This document shows, piece after piece, positions 10,230-20,381 of a stretch of 64,000 nt of DNA. The notes under the pieces are model-generated. The model did not search any database and had not been told where the DNA came from. It saw nothing but the letters and a program-made list of their open reading frames with translations. Within the stretch, counting starts at the first letter, position 1. Each line of letters opens with the position of its first letter. This DNA comes from Dolomedes plantarius (taxonomy: Eukaryota > Arthropoda > Arachnida > Araneae > Dolomedidae): the NCBI GenBank assembly GCA_907164885.2, contig OU015496.1, forward strand, positions 164,969,941-165,033,940, given 5' to 3'. The position numbers were made by a program, and so were the translations under genes.

Positions 10230-11251
10230 TCATTCTTCAGGGAGAAACCAATTCCTTAGAGATTCTGGAGGAAAATAAAGGGAACTCATTCTCTTTTCTA
10301 ATCCAGACCACGGTGGCTCGATGATGCTTAAGTCTGATGACTGTTCAAGCCAGGGAAGGTGTTCAACTTCATCATCGTGTTTCTCAAACCGTGATTTAAC
10401 TGTTCCAGCTCCATGAATAGGGGCGCTATCATCTTGAAATATGTAATCTCCTGAAAGAAACAGTATCTGCGCCACTGAATGGACATGCTCTCTCAAAATG
10501 GTTACATAGTCACTGATAGTTTGCCTTCCTCTTAAGGTAATAATGGGGCCTGCTGGAAACCTATGTGACCTCCCAGAGCATGGCGGAACTTCAACAATTT
10601 TTTACTGTATGAAGGAGACACTTTGGATTATAATCTTCTGTCCGTATTCCCCATAGTAAACACTTCCTGAGGTGGATAAGAGTGTGAAGGTTGATTCATC
10701 TGAAAACAATATATGTTTCCATTGATCAGAATTCTGTGTTTTATGTTCCTGGCACTATTGCCGTCTCCGTTTTGCATTCATCTGTGACACAAGGGATTTT
10801 GGAATAGCCGCTCTGCGGTAAATATTTATCTTATACAGTTCCCCTCTCACTATATGAGCTGGGTTCTGTACTATACATATTAAGCTCAGAAGTGACCTTT
10901 GTTGCAGCAGTATTTCTGTTTGAGGTAACAATTGTCTTTAATGCCCTCCTGTCTCTGTCAGTGAGTTTCATTTTGCTGCCACAATTGTGACTCCCAGACG
11001 ATGTTTTTGCCCCGAACGATATATTCTATCATGACGTTAGACACGGTACCTCTCAATACCCCTAATAACTTTGCAAATAAGGTTACTGGAACACCATGTA
11101 GACGCGCACATTTTAACCTCTTCGGATCTCGGTCAGGTCACTCATTTTGTCTTCAGCTTGAACTAATTTCGACAAAGCACAATTTAAAATGCATTCGAAT
11201 AGAGCCCATCAGAATATAAGCAAATCGATCACCCCCCCCCTCCCCCTCCTC

Positions 11252-11283
<32 letters not shown>

Positions 11284-11394
11284 AAAAAAGTGTCTATTTT
11301 TGCAATTTGCTCTGTAATCAGCAGGAATAAAATTCCTTTTTTTTCTTTCTTTCTTCTTTAAGCGTAGTGTTTCCATTATTTTGGACAACCCCTG
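10230..11394 (-). pseudogene. Tc1-type transposase relic
   Basis: The minus strand, read across several frames, gives the order of a Tc1 transposase: an N-terminal helix-turn-helix region near 11000-11145, a second helix region with MKLTDRDRRALKTIV near 10925-10975, the first catalytic Asp in FSDESTFTLL near 10690, the second in YIFQDDSAPIH near 10430, and the Glu in IIEPPW near 10310. The 5' terminus CAGGGGTTGTCC ends at 11394 next to TA. Frameshifts and stops throughout. The other terminus is not evident. It lies immediately right of the duplication breakpoint. Confidence 0.85.
11230..11279. repeat. Poly-C and (AC)n tract
   Basis: A C-rich run (11230-11252) followed by about 12 AC units. 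Inside the Tc1 relic, between the transposase region and the terminus. Confidence 0.95.
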
Positions 11395-11399
11395 TATAT

Positions 11400-12240
11400 A
11401 TGTCTGTGTGTACATATGAAGAAAAACCATATCTAGAAAACTCTTAAGATAAAGTTTAACGATAACATCTGTTTATCAACAGTGCAGTTATTTTCATTAC
11501 ACGAAGGATTGTTTCTGACAGATAAGATATTTACACGTGAACTGCTCCGAATGTATTCCAAAGTCCTTGAATTTCACAAAAATAAGGGGATACTATAGTT
11601 TTTGGTGCACCGGAAGTAGCGTCGGAATCCTTGGCAATTTGGCGCGTTTTCTCTCTGGCGATAATTATTTCATACTGGTAAGCCCCACTGGCAACATGGC
11701 AACCTCTTTCTGAATAACATCACGGAGGGGAAAAGCAGCTGATTTAACATGACGTCATGGGGATTATTGGGGTTGCCAAGGCTCGTATTCTCCGGGTGCT
11801 TCATTTTATTTTCTGGTTTTACTTGGTAACCCTCTCAGCTTCTGATTTCTGCCAAGGTGGATTCTGTTGGGCGCTGTATTTCTTTTCTTGGTAAAATGCT
11901 GGGTTGCATTTACTTGGACTTATTTCAATGGACATAGTATTATCAATATTTTGTAAATTTCAATGGATATAATATATGAATATATTTAAAAATAGAAATA
12001 TTTGAGACCAAAATGAAAAATGAAAAAGTACTTGAAATTAATAAATAAGCATCATTAGTAGGAAATAAATAATTTTCCTCTATAATTATTTTGAAAGAAA
12101 CAGACAAGTGGATCATATATTAAATTATCAGCTTTATAGGCTATTCTAAAATCTTTTGTAGAATTTGAAAGCAAAAGAATAATATACACTAGTAATACCA
12201 GGAACATAAATATCAAAGTATTCTTTACTTTCAGTGATCA
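11400..12240. other. No gene recognised
   Basis: Mixed-composition sequence, GC-richer at 11590-11900, then AT-rich. I see no supported coding frame, RNA gene or transposon end. The minus strand near 12100-12240 may be decayed coding sequence belonging to the Bro-N region to its right. Confidence 0.5.
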
Positions 12241-12244
12241 ATTA

Positions 12245-12810
12245 TCATCGCATTTAGTTTCTATCCAGAAATATAATCCTGATTCTTTAATGAAAATTGA
12301 AGATTTTTCATTACCTTTATACTCCCCACCCCCACCCCCGTTTCAGGGGGTTTAAATTTACGCATTTTTCTTTATCTTCATCATAAACATGACGTCTTAC
12401 AGCATTATCTGGCATTTTCATAACCCAATATTTTACAGACATCTTTAGCTTTAAACCAAGGTTGATTATCATTATCTAGTGTAATAAATACATCATTATT
12501 ATCAAATACGAGTTTATTATTTTGAATGTCCTTCCATTTTTATAAAAAAATAGTAAAATTTCAATAATCTAATATTAAACAATATAATCCTGATTCATTA
12601 ATAAATATAATATGTTTTTGAAGATTTCTATCATAATTTACGGGGAGGGATGAATCACCCCCCATAAAATCGTCCTATTTTTTTTATATCATCTATATCT
12701 ACGTTTCTTTTAATAGCTCTTTTAACAAATACAATATTAAACAATAAAGTCCTGATTCATTGATAAATATAATATATTTTTGAAGATTTCTATTAAATTT
12801 ATGACCCTGT
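12245..12810 (-). pseudogene. Bro-N domain relics (viral or Polinton-like)
   Basis: On the minus strand about 12400-12530 reads FITLDNDNQPWFKAKDV and KILGYENA, the core of the Bro-N DNA-binding domain found in baculovirus repeated ORFs, other large DNA viruses and some mobile elements. The frame then shifts, and the neighbouring frame continues with a basic RRHVYDEDKEK stretch. Three separate copies of the FINESGLY / FIKESGLY motif that ends this domain occur near 12285, 12595 and 12760, so there are at least three partial copies in tandem. All are broken by stops and by G- or C-rich runs. Confidence 0.7.
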
Positions 12811-13031
12811 GTTTCACGGGGGCCATAAATCAGAATATTTTTTCTTCATTTTCTTCCTTTTCAATTAATTCAGTCATCCTTTGAAGACATTCTGATAATA
12901 GTTTTTTTAGTATGATCAAAATTATATTTTATATACAAATCATACAATCCCCAACAAAGATAGGTGAAATAATAAATTTCATCAGAATTTGTAAAACTTA
13001 AAGCTCTAATATCACCTAGATGATTATACAT

Positions 13032-13319
13032 TTATATTAACATGATTTTTTTAAATAATTTTTTATAAAACATACATCTATACATAGAAGAGCCAGGTCC
13101 TAATATTTTAACACATTTAGGAACATTTAAGTCTATAACCGGAATTTCATCAAATATCTCTTTTTGCCCGTTACATGCAAATGTACCCCCATATAAGTCA
13201 TGTAATTGTTTAATATAATATTTTACATCAATATTGCTTATCCATAAACCTTTATAATCAGAATATCTTTTAAATTTTAAACCATGTACTTCTTTTGTAC
13301 ATTTACGAACAATTCCCAT
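13032..13319 (-). CDS. 95-residue ORF of unknown function
   Basis: An open frame between the Bro-N relics and the polymerase relic, on the same strand. Contains VHGLKFKRYSDYKGLW and FACNGQKEIFDEIPVIDL. I do not recognise it. Given its neighbours it may be a gene fragment of the same virus-like element, perhaps cut at both ends. It could equally be a chance survivor of a longer decayed frame. Confidence 0.35.
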   Translation of the reverse strand: MGIVRKCTKEVHGLKFKRYSDYKGLWISNIDVKYYIKQLHDLYGGTFACNGQKEIFDEIPVIDLNVPKCVKILGPGSSMYRCMFYKKLFKKIMLI

Positions 13320-13365
13320 TTCTTGGTCATCTAGTTCACTGTCAGGTGTAAATACAGATATAGTT

Positions 13366-15425
13366 TCACCTATATCTTGATGTAAATGAACCCAACTTAT
13401 CTCTCGTGCTATCAGTCTGTTGGGTAGGATACATGTATCTTTTATTCATCTTATTTACTTTGATATTTCTATCTTTTTGTATTTGAAATTGATTTATTTC
13501 CACATTTATATATTCTGTTTCTCCTGTGATTATTTTTATTCTTTCATCAAAATCGAGTTTAGTTTCACTCTCGTAACTCATTTTAAATCCTTTAACTTTT
13601 CCATCCACGGAGTTATCGCTTAATATATATCCATAGTCTTTACTTGCACCAGATATCCATGATTGTATATATTTTTCTTCTCCTAATTCATCTGTCCATT
13701 CACCTAACATACATTCTGTTTTTATTTTATTAGTACCATCATCAATATAAACTATACTATCTGTATCATAGTACATTACTTTATCTCCTAATTTATCAAG
13801 CTTTTTATACAATCTTATTCTACATTCGTATTAAAGTTATTTTCAGCGTATTCATCTTTCATTTTATAATTCATTTCCACACAGTCATCATTAAAAAATA
13901 TCATGTTCAAATCTTTAATATTATCTTTTAATATAATTTCGTAAAACTCTTCCAATTCCATTACGTATTTAGTTTGTTTCATATTGTTTCTTTGTCCAAA
14001 CTTACCCCATAAAGAATTTAAGCAGATTTTAGTTATAAATCTCATTCCAGGATTTTCCTCGATTTTTTTCTAATTTTATATCCAATTTCTTCTTTACATA
14101 CCTTTTATATTCTTCTTCAGTCTTAAAATTTTTAGACCATTTATCATATGTTTCCAATTTTATTTTCAAAAACATTTTAACATAATCTCTAAAAAGTGTA
14201 TCTGTTTTCCTTTCAAAATGCCAAACTTCATAGATATTCAAAATTTTATATCCTTTTTGAACAGCTAAATTAACTTCATCTGTTGTCCAAGTACCGATGA
14301 AACTTCTTTCATCATCTGTATGATTACATTCTTTATTTCTTATTTCATAACATTCTTTACATTTTTTTCGTTCTACAACTGTTTTATAATGTTTGCATTT
14401 AATAGTTTTTGAGCATGATTTACATAAACTAAATATCAGTTTTTTTTCTTTATAAGGTAAAACAGGATGATATAATTTTTTTGGAGGTAATACTTTGCAT
14501 TTTATCAGCCCAAACCAATTCTTTTCAAATTTTTCAGGATTATAAATTTTTTTAGGATGTCCGATTGGATAATCATCAAAGTAATTTACTGTTGGATAGA
14601 GAGAACAAACATATATATATCTACCTTTTTCATTATTTTTCATTTTATATTTTAGTTTGGTTGGTTCACATCTACCTCCATAAAAAGCATGTCTAGGATT
14701 TAAAGGTTCTACAAAATCTCTTTTCCATTCATTTTTCATGTATTTTTTAATTTCTTTATCAAAATCACATTCCCATATTTCAATGAGTTTATATCCTGCA
14801 TCTCTTATCTTGTTATTCACCTTTTATGTCTTTTCGTATAAATCTTTGATACATATTTCATTTTGTATATTTATAGTAGATTCTGTATAACATCTAGAAC
14901 AGGGGTGTCAAACTCGCGGCCCGCGACGAACATTTTTGCGGCCCGACCAATATATTGGCACACAATACTATATAATAAAATAACCGACGCAGAATTATAA
15001 TAAGATAGGAAGAATTCGCTAAATGTTTTTTTAATGATACTCTTTTTTTGCTATTATTAAACAAAATGCATATATTTATGTTGAATATACTGTAATTAGG
15101 TAAATAAACCTACGTTTCTATTAATATTGATTTTTTTTGCGGCCCACCTATAGTTAAACCTTGTTTGTTTGGCCCAAGGTAGCCTTTTACTTTGACACCC
15201 CTGATCTAGAACATCCATGCCAATGACAATCTTGAAATTGATATACAGTGTTATTGTAAAATCCATCTACTTTATAGGTTTTATTTCCTAGTTTAAGTTT
15301 TCTCTCACCTCCGTTTAAAGCATGTTGTATATTTATATTATGTATTTGAGAGAGATAATCTAACCACGCAATTGATTTTTTACTGTACTGATCATGCTGA
15401 ATAGTATTTAATGGAATAGTATTAA
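13366..15425 (-). pseudogene. B-family (protein-primed type) DNA polymerase relic
   Basis: Minus-strand reading in at least four frame segments. From upstream to downstream: a segment near 15225-15420 with KVDGFYNNTVYQFQDCHWHGC; 14029-14820 with PLNPRHAFYGGRCEP and motif A as YVCSLYPTV; motif B as KICLNSLWGKFGQ near 14000-14035; motif C as YYDTDS near 13760; and a downstream GKVKGFKMSYES segment. This order is that of viral, organellar and Polinton PolB. The aspartate expected two residues before the motif A Cys-Ser is a tyrosine. The N-terminal exonuclease is missing, and a hAT MITE sits at 14900-15203. Confidence 0.88.
14900..15203. mobile_element. hAT MITE in the polymerase relic
   Basis: 304 bp. 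Both ends start CAGGGGTGTCAAA (right end read on the minus strand), and it is flanked by a perfect 8 bp duplication ATCTAGAA (14892-14899 and 15204-15211). Removing it rejoins the polymerase reading. Its termini match the hAT relic starting at 839. Confidence 0.95.
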
Positions 15426-16338
15426 ATGGAAATCATATGTTATCTATCACTGATGAAAAACTTCAAGACTTCTTTAGTTTATACTGGTGTGAAAAAATTA
15501 TTTTTAAGAGTTGGTTTGTTATTAAATTGTTTCAAAGTTGTAATGAAGGAATAATTTATGTTAAATTTTGTTATAATTCAAAAGTTTACATTATTTTGAA
15601 AAAATAATTAGATCGAGGTAATAAAATGTTTAGCGGGGTTAAAATTAATAATTCATTGTTTTAATATTTTTTTAAGATTATTTCAAAACTTATAATTAAT
15701 TGTTTTTGGAATATTAAAAGAGTTAATTATTCAAGTGCATAGTTACAGATAATATCTAAAGCTAAACAGCCTTTGAAAAATGAAATTCATTATCAAACAT
15801 AGCCTAAATTTTTACAGTAACGCAGGCTAAGGAACATTAAGTGTGATTGTCTCTATGGAGGATTCACAAATGTTATGATCATTTATGAATTGTCCATTGA
15901 GACTATCGCACCTAATATTCTCGTCTGATGATGAACTATTCATTCAGGAAGCTTCTTTTTCGGTGTTGCATGTTCTACAAGTTTCCTGTAAATCCTAAAA
16001 TTTTAATTCTAAAATAAAATGTTTTTTGTCAATTTATTTCGTTGTTATGCGCGTGACGCAAAATTAATTTAAATTACCACGTAATCAGCACTTAATAAAT
16101 TAAATTCTAAAAACGAATCTTTAAAAATTCACCAAAAATCTGAAAATGGAGGTAAAGATTCGATAAAGATTTCATTTTAAAGGAATTTTTATGATCATTC
16201 TCGTGATATAAATTTTATATATATTTTATTGTATATTGTTGATGATTGTGTGGTTAATTTATTTTGTTCCTTGAAATCCAAGTTTGTGTGAATCAGGAGT
16301 TATAATAGTTAATATTATCTCAATATAGTTTTGAATTA
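15426..16338. other. AT-rich stretch without recognised genes
   Basis: No supported frame. The only structure I see is the foldback at 15837-15915. Confidence 0.5.
15837..15915. repeat. Small foldback
   Basis: Arms of about 36 bp: the left starts TTAAGTGTGATTGTCTC, the right ends GAGACTATCGCACCTAA. About 80% complementary with a 6 bp centre. Possibly the fused ends of a small transposon. Confidence 0.75.
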
Positions 16339-16359
16339 TTGTGTTTTATTTCTGTTCAG

Positions 16360-16715
16360 ATGTATTATCTCACAACTGAAAGACAGAAACACAAGAGAGC
16401 AAATTTTCAGTGTAATAGACTGTTAGAATCTCTTGATTTTTTGCAAAAAGAAAACCTCAATCGAAAACTTGTAAGCATTAAGTCTGAAGATGTTCCCGAT
16501 TCTTGTGAAATGCTGCTCCTTGCAAAAAGATTTAGCTGAGTCACATAAAAAGTATCTGATTATGCACAACAAATTATTGAGTTCGGGAATCAACTGGATG
16601 AAAAGGACAAACTTATTGATTCTTAAAAGTCAAAGTTGCAGCAATCTAAGAATTCTGTAAAGAAATACAAAGATTTTTGCCAAAATTATTTCCAGCCAAT
16701 AGAAAATTAAAAAGT
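16360..16715 (+). pseudogene. Coiled-coil coding relic, identity unknown
   Basis: A pyrimidine run ending in CAG at 16357-16359 precedes an open frame rich in Lys, Glu, Leu and Gln (CNRLLESLDFLQKEN). After a stop near 16537 and a frame change the reading resumes as QLDEKDKLIDS and SKLQQSKNSVKKYKDF, clearly heptad-like. It could be a decayed exon or a retrocopy of a coiled-coil protein. I do not recognise the family. Confidence 0.35.
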
Positions 16716-18510
16716 GACCCTCCAGAATAAAAGAAATTAGTGTGATACTTTGAATATTACCTATTCTAGTCTAGAAAACAAGAAAAATGGCTTAGAAATT
16801 TTTTTTTCTTCCAATGGCAAGGCAAAAGAGATTACAAAGGAACGATGAAATAAAATCAATCTGAAGACCGAAGTCATTGCCCTATTGGGAGCGTTCTTGC
16901 TTCCCAATATCTCGACACCTCTGTAGATCCGCAAAGAACGAATTTGAAAATAAAATGTTTGTATATTGTATGCGTTTATTTGCATAATGAATAAGTTACA
17001 TTCTTTTTTATTTTTTCGTATCTAATTTAATGCCTTTGAAAGCATACTGCTTTATGCTTCGAAATTAAACTCAATCTAGATACACTGTTTCTTCTAATAT
17101 TTTATCGTTATGGAAAATAAATCCGTCAATTAAGAAAAAATTTCCTTTCTTCCAAAAAATATTTCTCACGTTTTGTAAACAGCTACAAATGTCCATCCCT
17201 GCAATAGGCAATTTCCTGCCCTCATAAATTCCTGACCACCCGTAGAAGAATACCCCTCAGTGCTTTCCCCTGTTTGACATCAGGATAATTGGCCACTTCC
17301 GTATAGCTGCTGTGCATATTAGATGTGCATATAGAAAAGAGACCTTCAAGGGTTTCGAAGGTCACTCTCCAATTTACACGAATTGCGACACAAAAGTGAC
17401 AGTCCCTCCCCCCCCCTTTTTTCGTTCCAAGAAAAAAAGGGGGGGGAGGGATGACAAACGCCCTGCTTAAAACGCGGTACGATTGAATCGCATTAGGGTC
17501 GGTGGGGGGAAAGGTTTGCAGTTTAGAGTTTCTCGCTATTATATAGTATATGGGTCAATCCATTTCAAATCACCAAGAGGGTGTTGCTCGAGATTTTTAA
17601 TTTTCCTAATTTTTTAACCAAGTTTTCTTCATGGTTTTGTGAGTTTAAAAACATGATTAAAAATATTTTTGACCTTATAATTTTTTTTTTTGGCGGCCAT
17701 TTTTATTCAGCTTCGGAGTCATTTTTTGGTGAAAATGGTAATTCACGGAAAATGCTATAGCTACTTTATTTTTATACCTATAAAGATGAATAAAAAACTA
17801 AAATGTTCAGCATAAAATTGTCTATATTTTAGGTTATTAGAGAATTTCATTAGATTTAAGGATCTAGGCCAAAAAAAAAAATGTTTAAAAACGTTATAAA
17901 TAAAAGGTCAAACATCACATTTCGCTACCCTTATTTTTTATGAAGGAAATGCGACTCGCCTTAAATATTTTTTTGTTCAACAAATCTCTCATAGGGCTAC
18001 TTGCTGTAAAAATTTCAATCTTGAAAACCTTTTCCTTTTTTCTGTACAGCTTATCAAAAACCGTGTCAAGCCAGTTTTAGGCAGTTTTCACTAATCAATA
18101 TCTCAAAAGGGACTGCGTAAAAAATTCTAAAATCTTAGGATAATAAACATCTTTGTAATATGAAGCTACCCTATAAATTTTATGAGTGGTATTTGACTGG
18201 TTTTTGAATTACAGTTCACTAAAAATGCCCAAAAACTCTGTTCATTTCCCTTCAGTCCAGAGAAAGGAAGTTTTAACTTTTCTTTGTGTGATGCTTTCTA
18301 TTTTTTAAAAAATTATCCAAGATTGTTCTTTAATCTTAATATACTAAAACCTACATAAATAAATTGTATCCCTTAGGTTTTATTGCAATTAAAAGAACAT
18401 CAACATAGAAAGTATTAAAAATAGTATTATGATTTTATTTTGTTCATCCCCTTAAAAATTGTTTATAAAAATATCTGAATGTCTTTTCTTTTATTAACTT
18501 ACTTCTTTTC
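16716..18510. other. No gene recognised
   Basis: Low-complexity and AT-rich DNA with one strong poly-C/poly-G hairpin (17403-17451). No coding frame that I can support. Confidence 0.5.
17403..17451. repeat. Poly-C / poly-G hairpin
   Basis: A C-rich arm followed by TTTTTTC, a loop of about 7 nt, then GAAAAAAA and a G-rich arm. The two 21 bp arms are almost perfectly complementary. Confidence 0.9.
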
Positions 18511-18513
18511 ATT

Positions 18514-19100
18514 TTAAAATCTATTTACAGTATTAAACAGTGCGGAAATTTCATTGCATATCTTTTCTAAGTTATTGAATGTTCGTCCAGAAATAGTTGT
18601 CAGTTCAATCGGGGTCAATTTGCATAGGACTTTAGTGACAGGAATCCCAATACAATCATTTTTTGATAAATTAAATGTAGTTGCAGGTCCTGATGAATGA
18701 AAAAAAGGCACTAAAATGTCATTGTACTCTCCTCTTTTATCTTATTTAACTTTACAGATCCCCTATTCATCGTTATAAATGCATGCCATGCTGTCGTTAT
18801 CGTCAAAGGATGAGGTTTTTGTAAACTCAATTGAGGTTTTGAAATCCTCAAAACTGTGGCATTTCAAAGTAGTATGAGTTTTTCATACTCATAAGTGAAA
18901 ATCACCTAATCTGATTTTCACTTATGAGTACATAAATATGATAACCTCGAGTTCCTGGGATTGGTACATAACATTCAATTTTTTTAATTAAAGACTCTTT
19001 TGCATTATTTCCACTGTCGAGATAAAAATATAATTTATCCCTAATGTTTCCGTTGAAAAAAAAATCATAAATGTATCTTGTGTGAGTATTTGATCACTGT
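18514..19100 (-). pseudogene. Decayed coding relic of unknown origin
   Basis: The minus strand gives plausible protein in several frames: YDFFFNGNIRDKLYFYLDSG and ECYVPIPGTRGYH near 18940-19090, TITTAWHAFITMNRGSVK near 18770, and an open 65-residue tail (18514-18711) with FHSSGPATTFNLSKNDCIGI. Codon-like composition is much better than in the surroundings, but stops interrupt. It could be a viral or transposon gene. I cannot place it. Confidence 0.35.
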
Positions 19101-19176
19101 AAGGTTTTTAAAGACTGGCTCTTGTTACTTTCGGTTTCGTGGTTCCACCTATACCACCGCAAGTATTTTTTACGTG

Positions 19177-20161
19177 CTATGAGGCAAAAAATTCCATTCT
19201 GCTGCTATGCCAAAATCGTGTTTCTGCTAAAGCTGTCCATAATTCAGTAAGGTTCTTTGGTGCTGTGTAATGGCCTTTCACGCCTTGTTCCAGAACATCC
19301 CGAAGATGCTCAATAGGATTTAAGTCTGGGCTTCTAGGTGGCCAATTCATGACAGAGAAGTCAGAGGAATGCTCATCCAACCAACCAGCCAGTAGCCAAC
19401 CGGGACTTGTGAGAGGTAAAGTTGTCTTGCTGGAAAACTCCATTACCGTGCGGATAACAGAACAGCATAAACGGATGGAGGTGATCACCCAGCAACTCTA
19501 CGTACCGAATTGCATTGAGGGAGGTTGGTACACGCACTAAAGATCCCAAACTGTGCCACGAAAAAACACCCCAGACCATGATTGAACCACCATGCCCTTG
19601 TACAGTTCCAGCCAGGCAAGCAGGATCCATGGCTTCATGAGCCTGACGCCATATTCTCAGCCTCCTGTCGGCGTTAAGTAGTCGGAATCGAGACTCATCA
19701 CTCCATGCTACTCGTTTCCAGTCCTCTAGACTCCAGTCTCTGTGCTCTCTTGCCCAGGCAAGACGTGCAGCCCGATGGCGAGTATAGAGCAATGGTACTC
19801 TCGTAGGTCGACGGCTCCCGAAACCCATACGGTGAAGCGAGCGTTGCACAGTCCGTTTACTGACTGTACGACTGGCACCGTCATTAAACTGGGTGGTAAT
19901 TTGAGCTAATGTTTGGCTTCGCTGGCTACGTACAATACGCCTGAGCCGTCTCTCACCACGCACTGTCAAGGCTAATTGTCCTTTGCAGTTTGCCCGATCG
20001 CTAGTTTTTTTCCCACCATCCATGTATTCTTGGTATACTCTTGACACTGTCGACCTTGAAAATCCTAGCTGTCTGACGATTTCGGAAATTGAATGGCCCA
20101 TGCGCCGCGCACCTACGATTTGTTCGCGGCCGAAGGCGTCTAAATCAGGCAGTTTACCCAT
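19177..20161 (-). pseudogene. Tc1-like transposase (Tcb2-like), one frameshift
   Basis: Starts at ATG 20161. An N-terminal helix-turn-helix (ISEIVRQLGFSRSTVSRVYQ) is followed by a second HTH (TVSKRTVQRSLHRMGF), then the DDE core: Asp in AWSDESRFRLL, Asp in GVFQQDNFTSHKSR, Glu in SPDLNPIEHL. The only break I see is a frameshift near 19400, between the second Asp and the Glu. Length (about 320-330 codons) is normal for Tc1 proteins. The nuclear transposase would cut at its TIRs and insert at TA. The terminal repeats are not clear. Confidence 0.9.
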
Positions 20162-20315
20162 ACTGGTAATTCCAACAACTAATTCAGAACAACCACAGTA
20201 CGCGCTATATATGCAGTTACCACAGAGCCCTCACTTGCGCATACATGGTGCGCAGCGCTACACAATTTGTATAGGCTTTGCAATCTCTAATTCAGTGGCA
20301 CTTCAGTGTATACAC

Positions 20316-20318
<3 letters not shown>

Positions 20319-20378
<60 letters not shown>
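20319..20378. repeat. (TA)n microsatellite
   Basis: About 30 uninterrupted TA units bordering the left end of the foldback element. Confidence 0.98.

Positions 20379-20381
<3 letters not shown>

Noticed and set aside
16861..16930. Hairpin ATTGGGAGC...GCTTCCCAAT as a terminator
   Set aside because: Only 9-10 bp arms in a eukaryotic context; bacterial-type terminators are not expected here.
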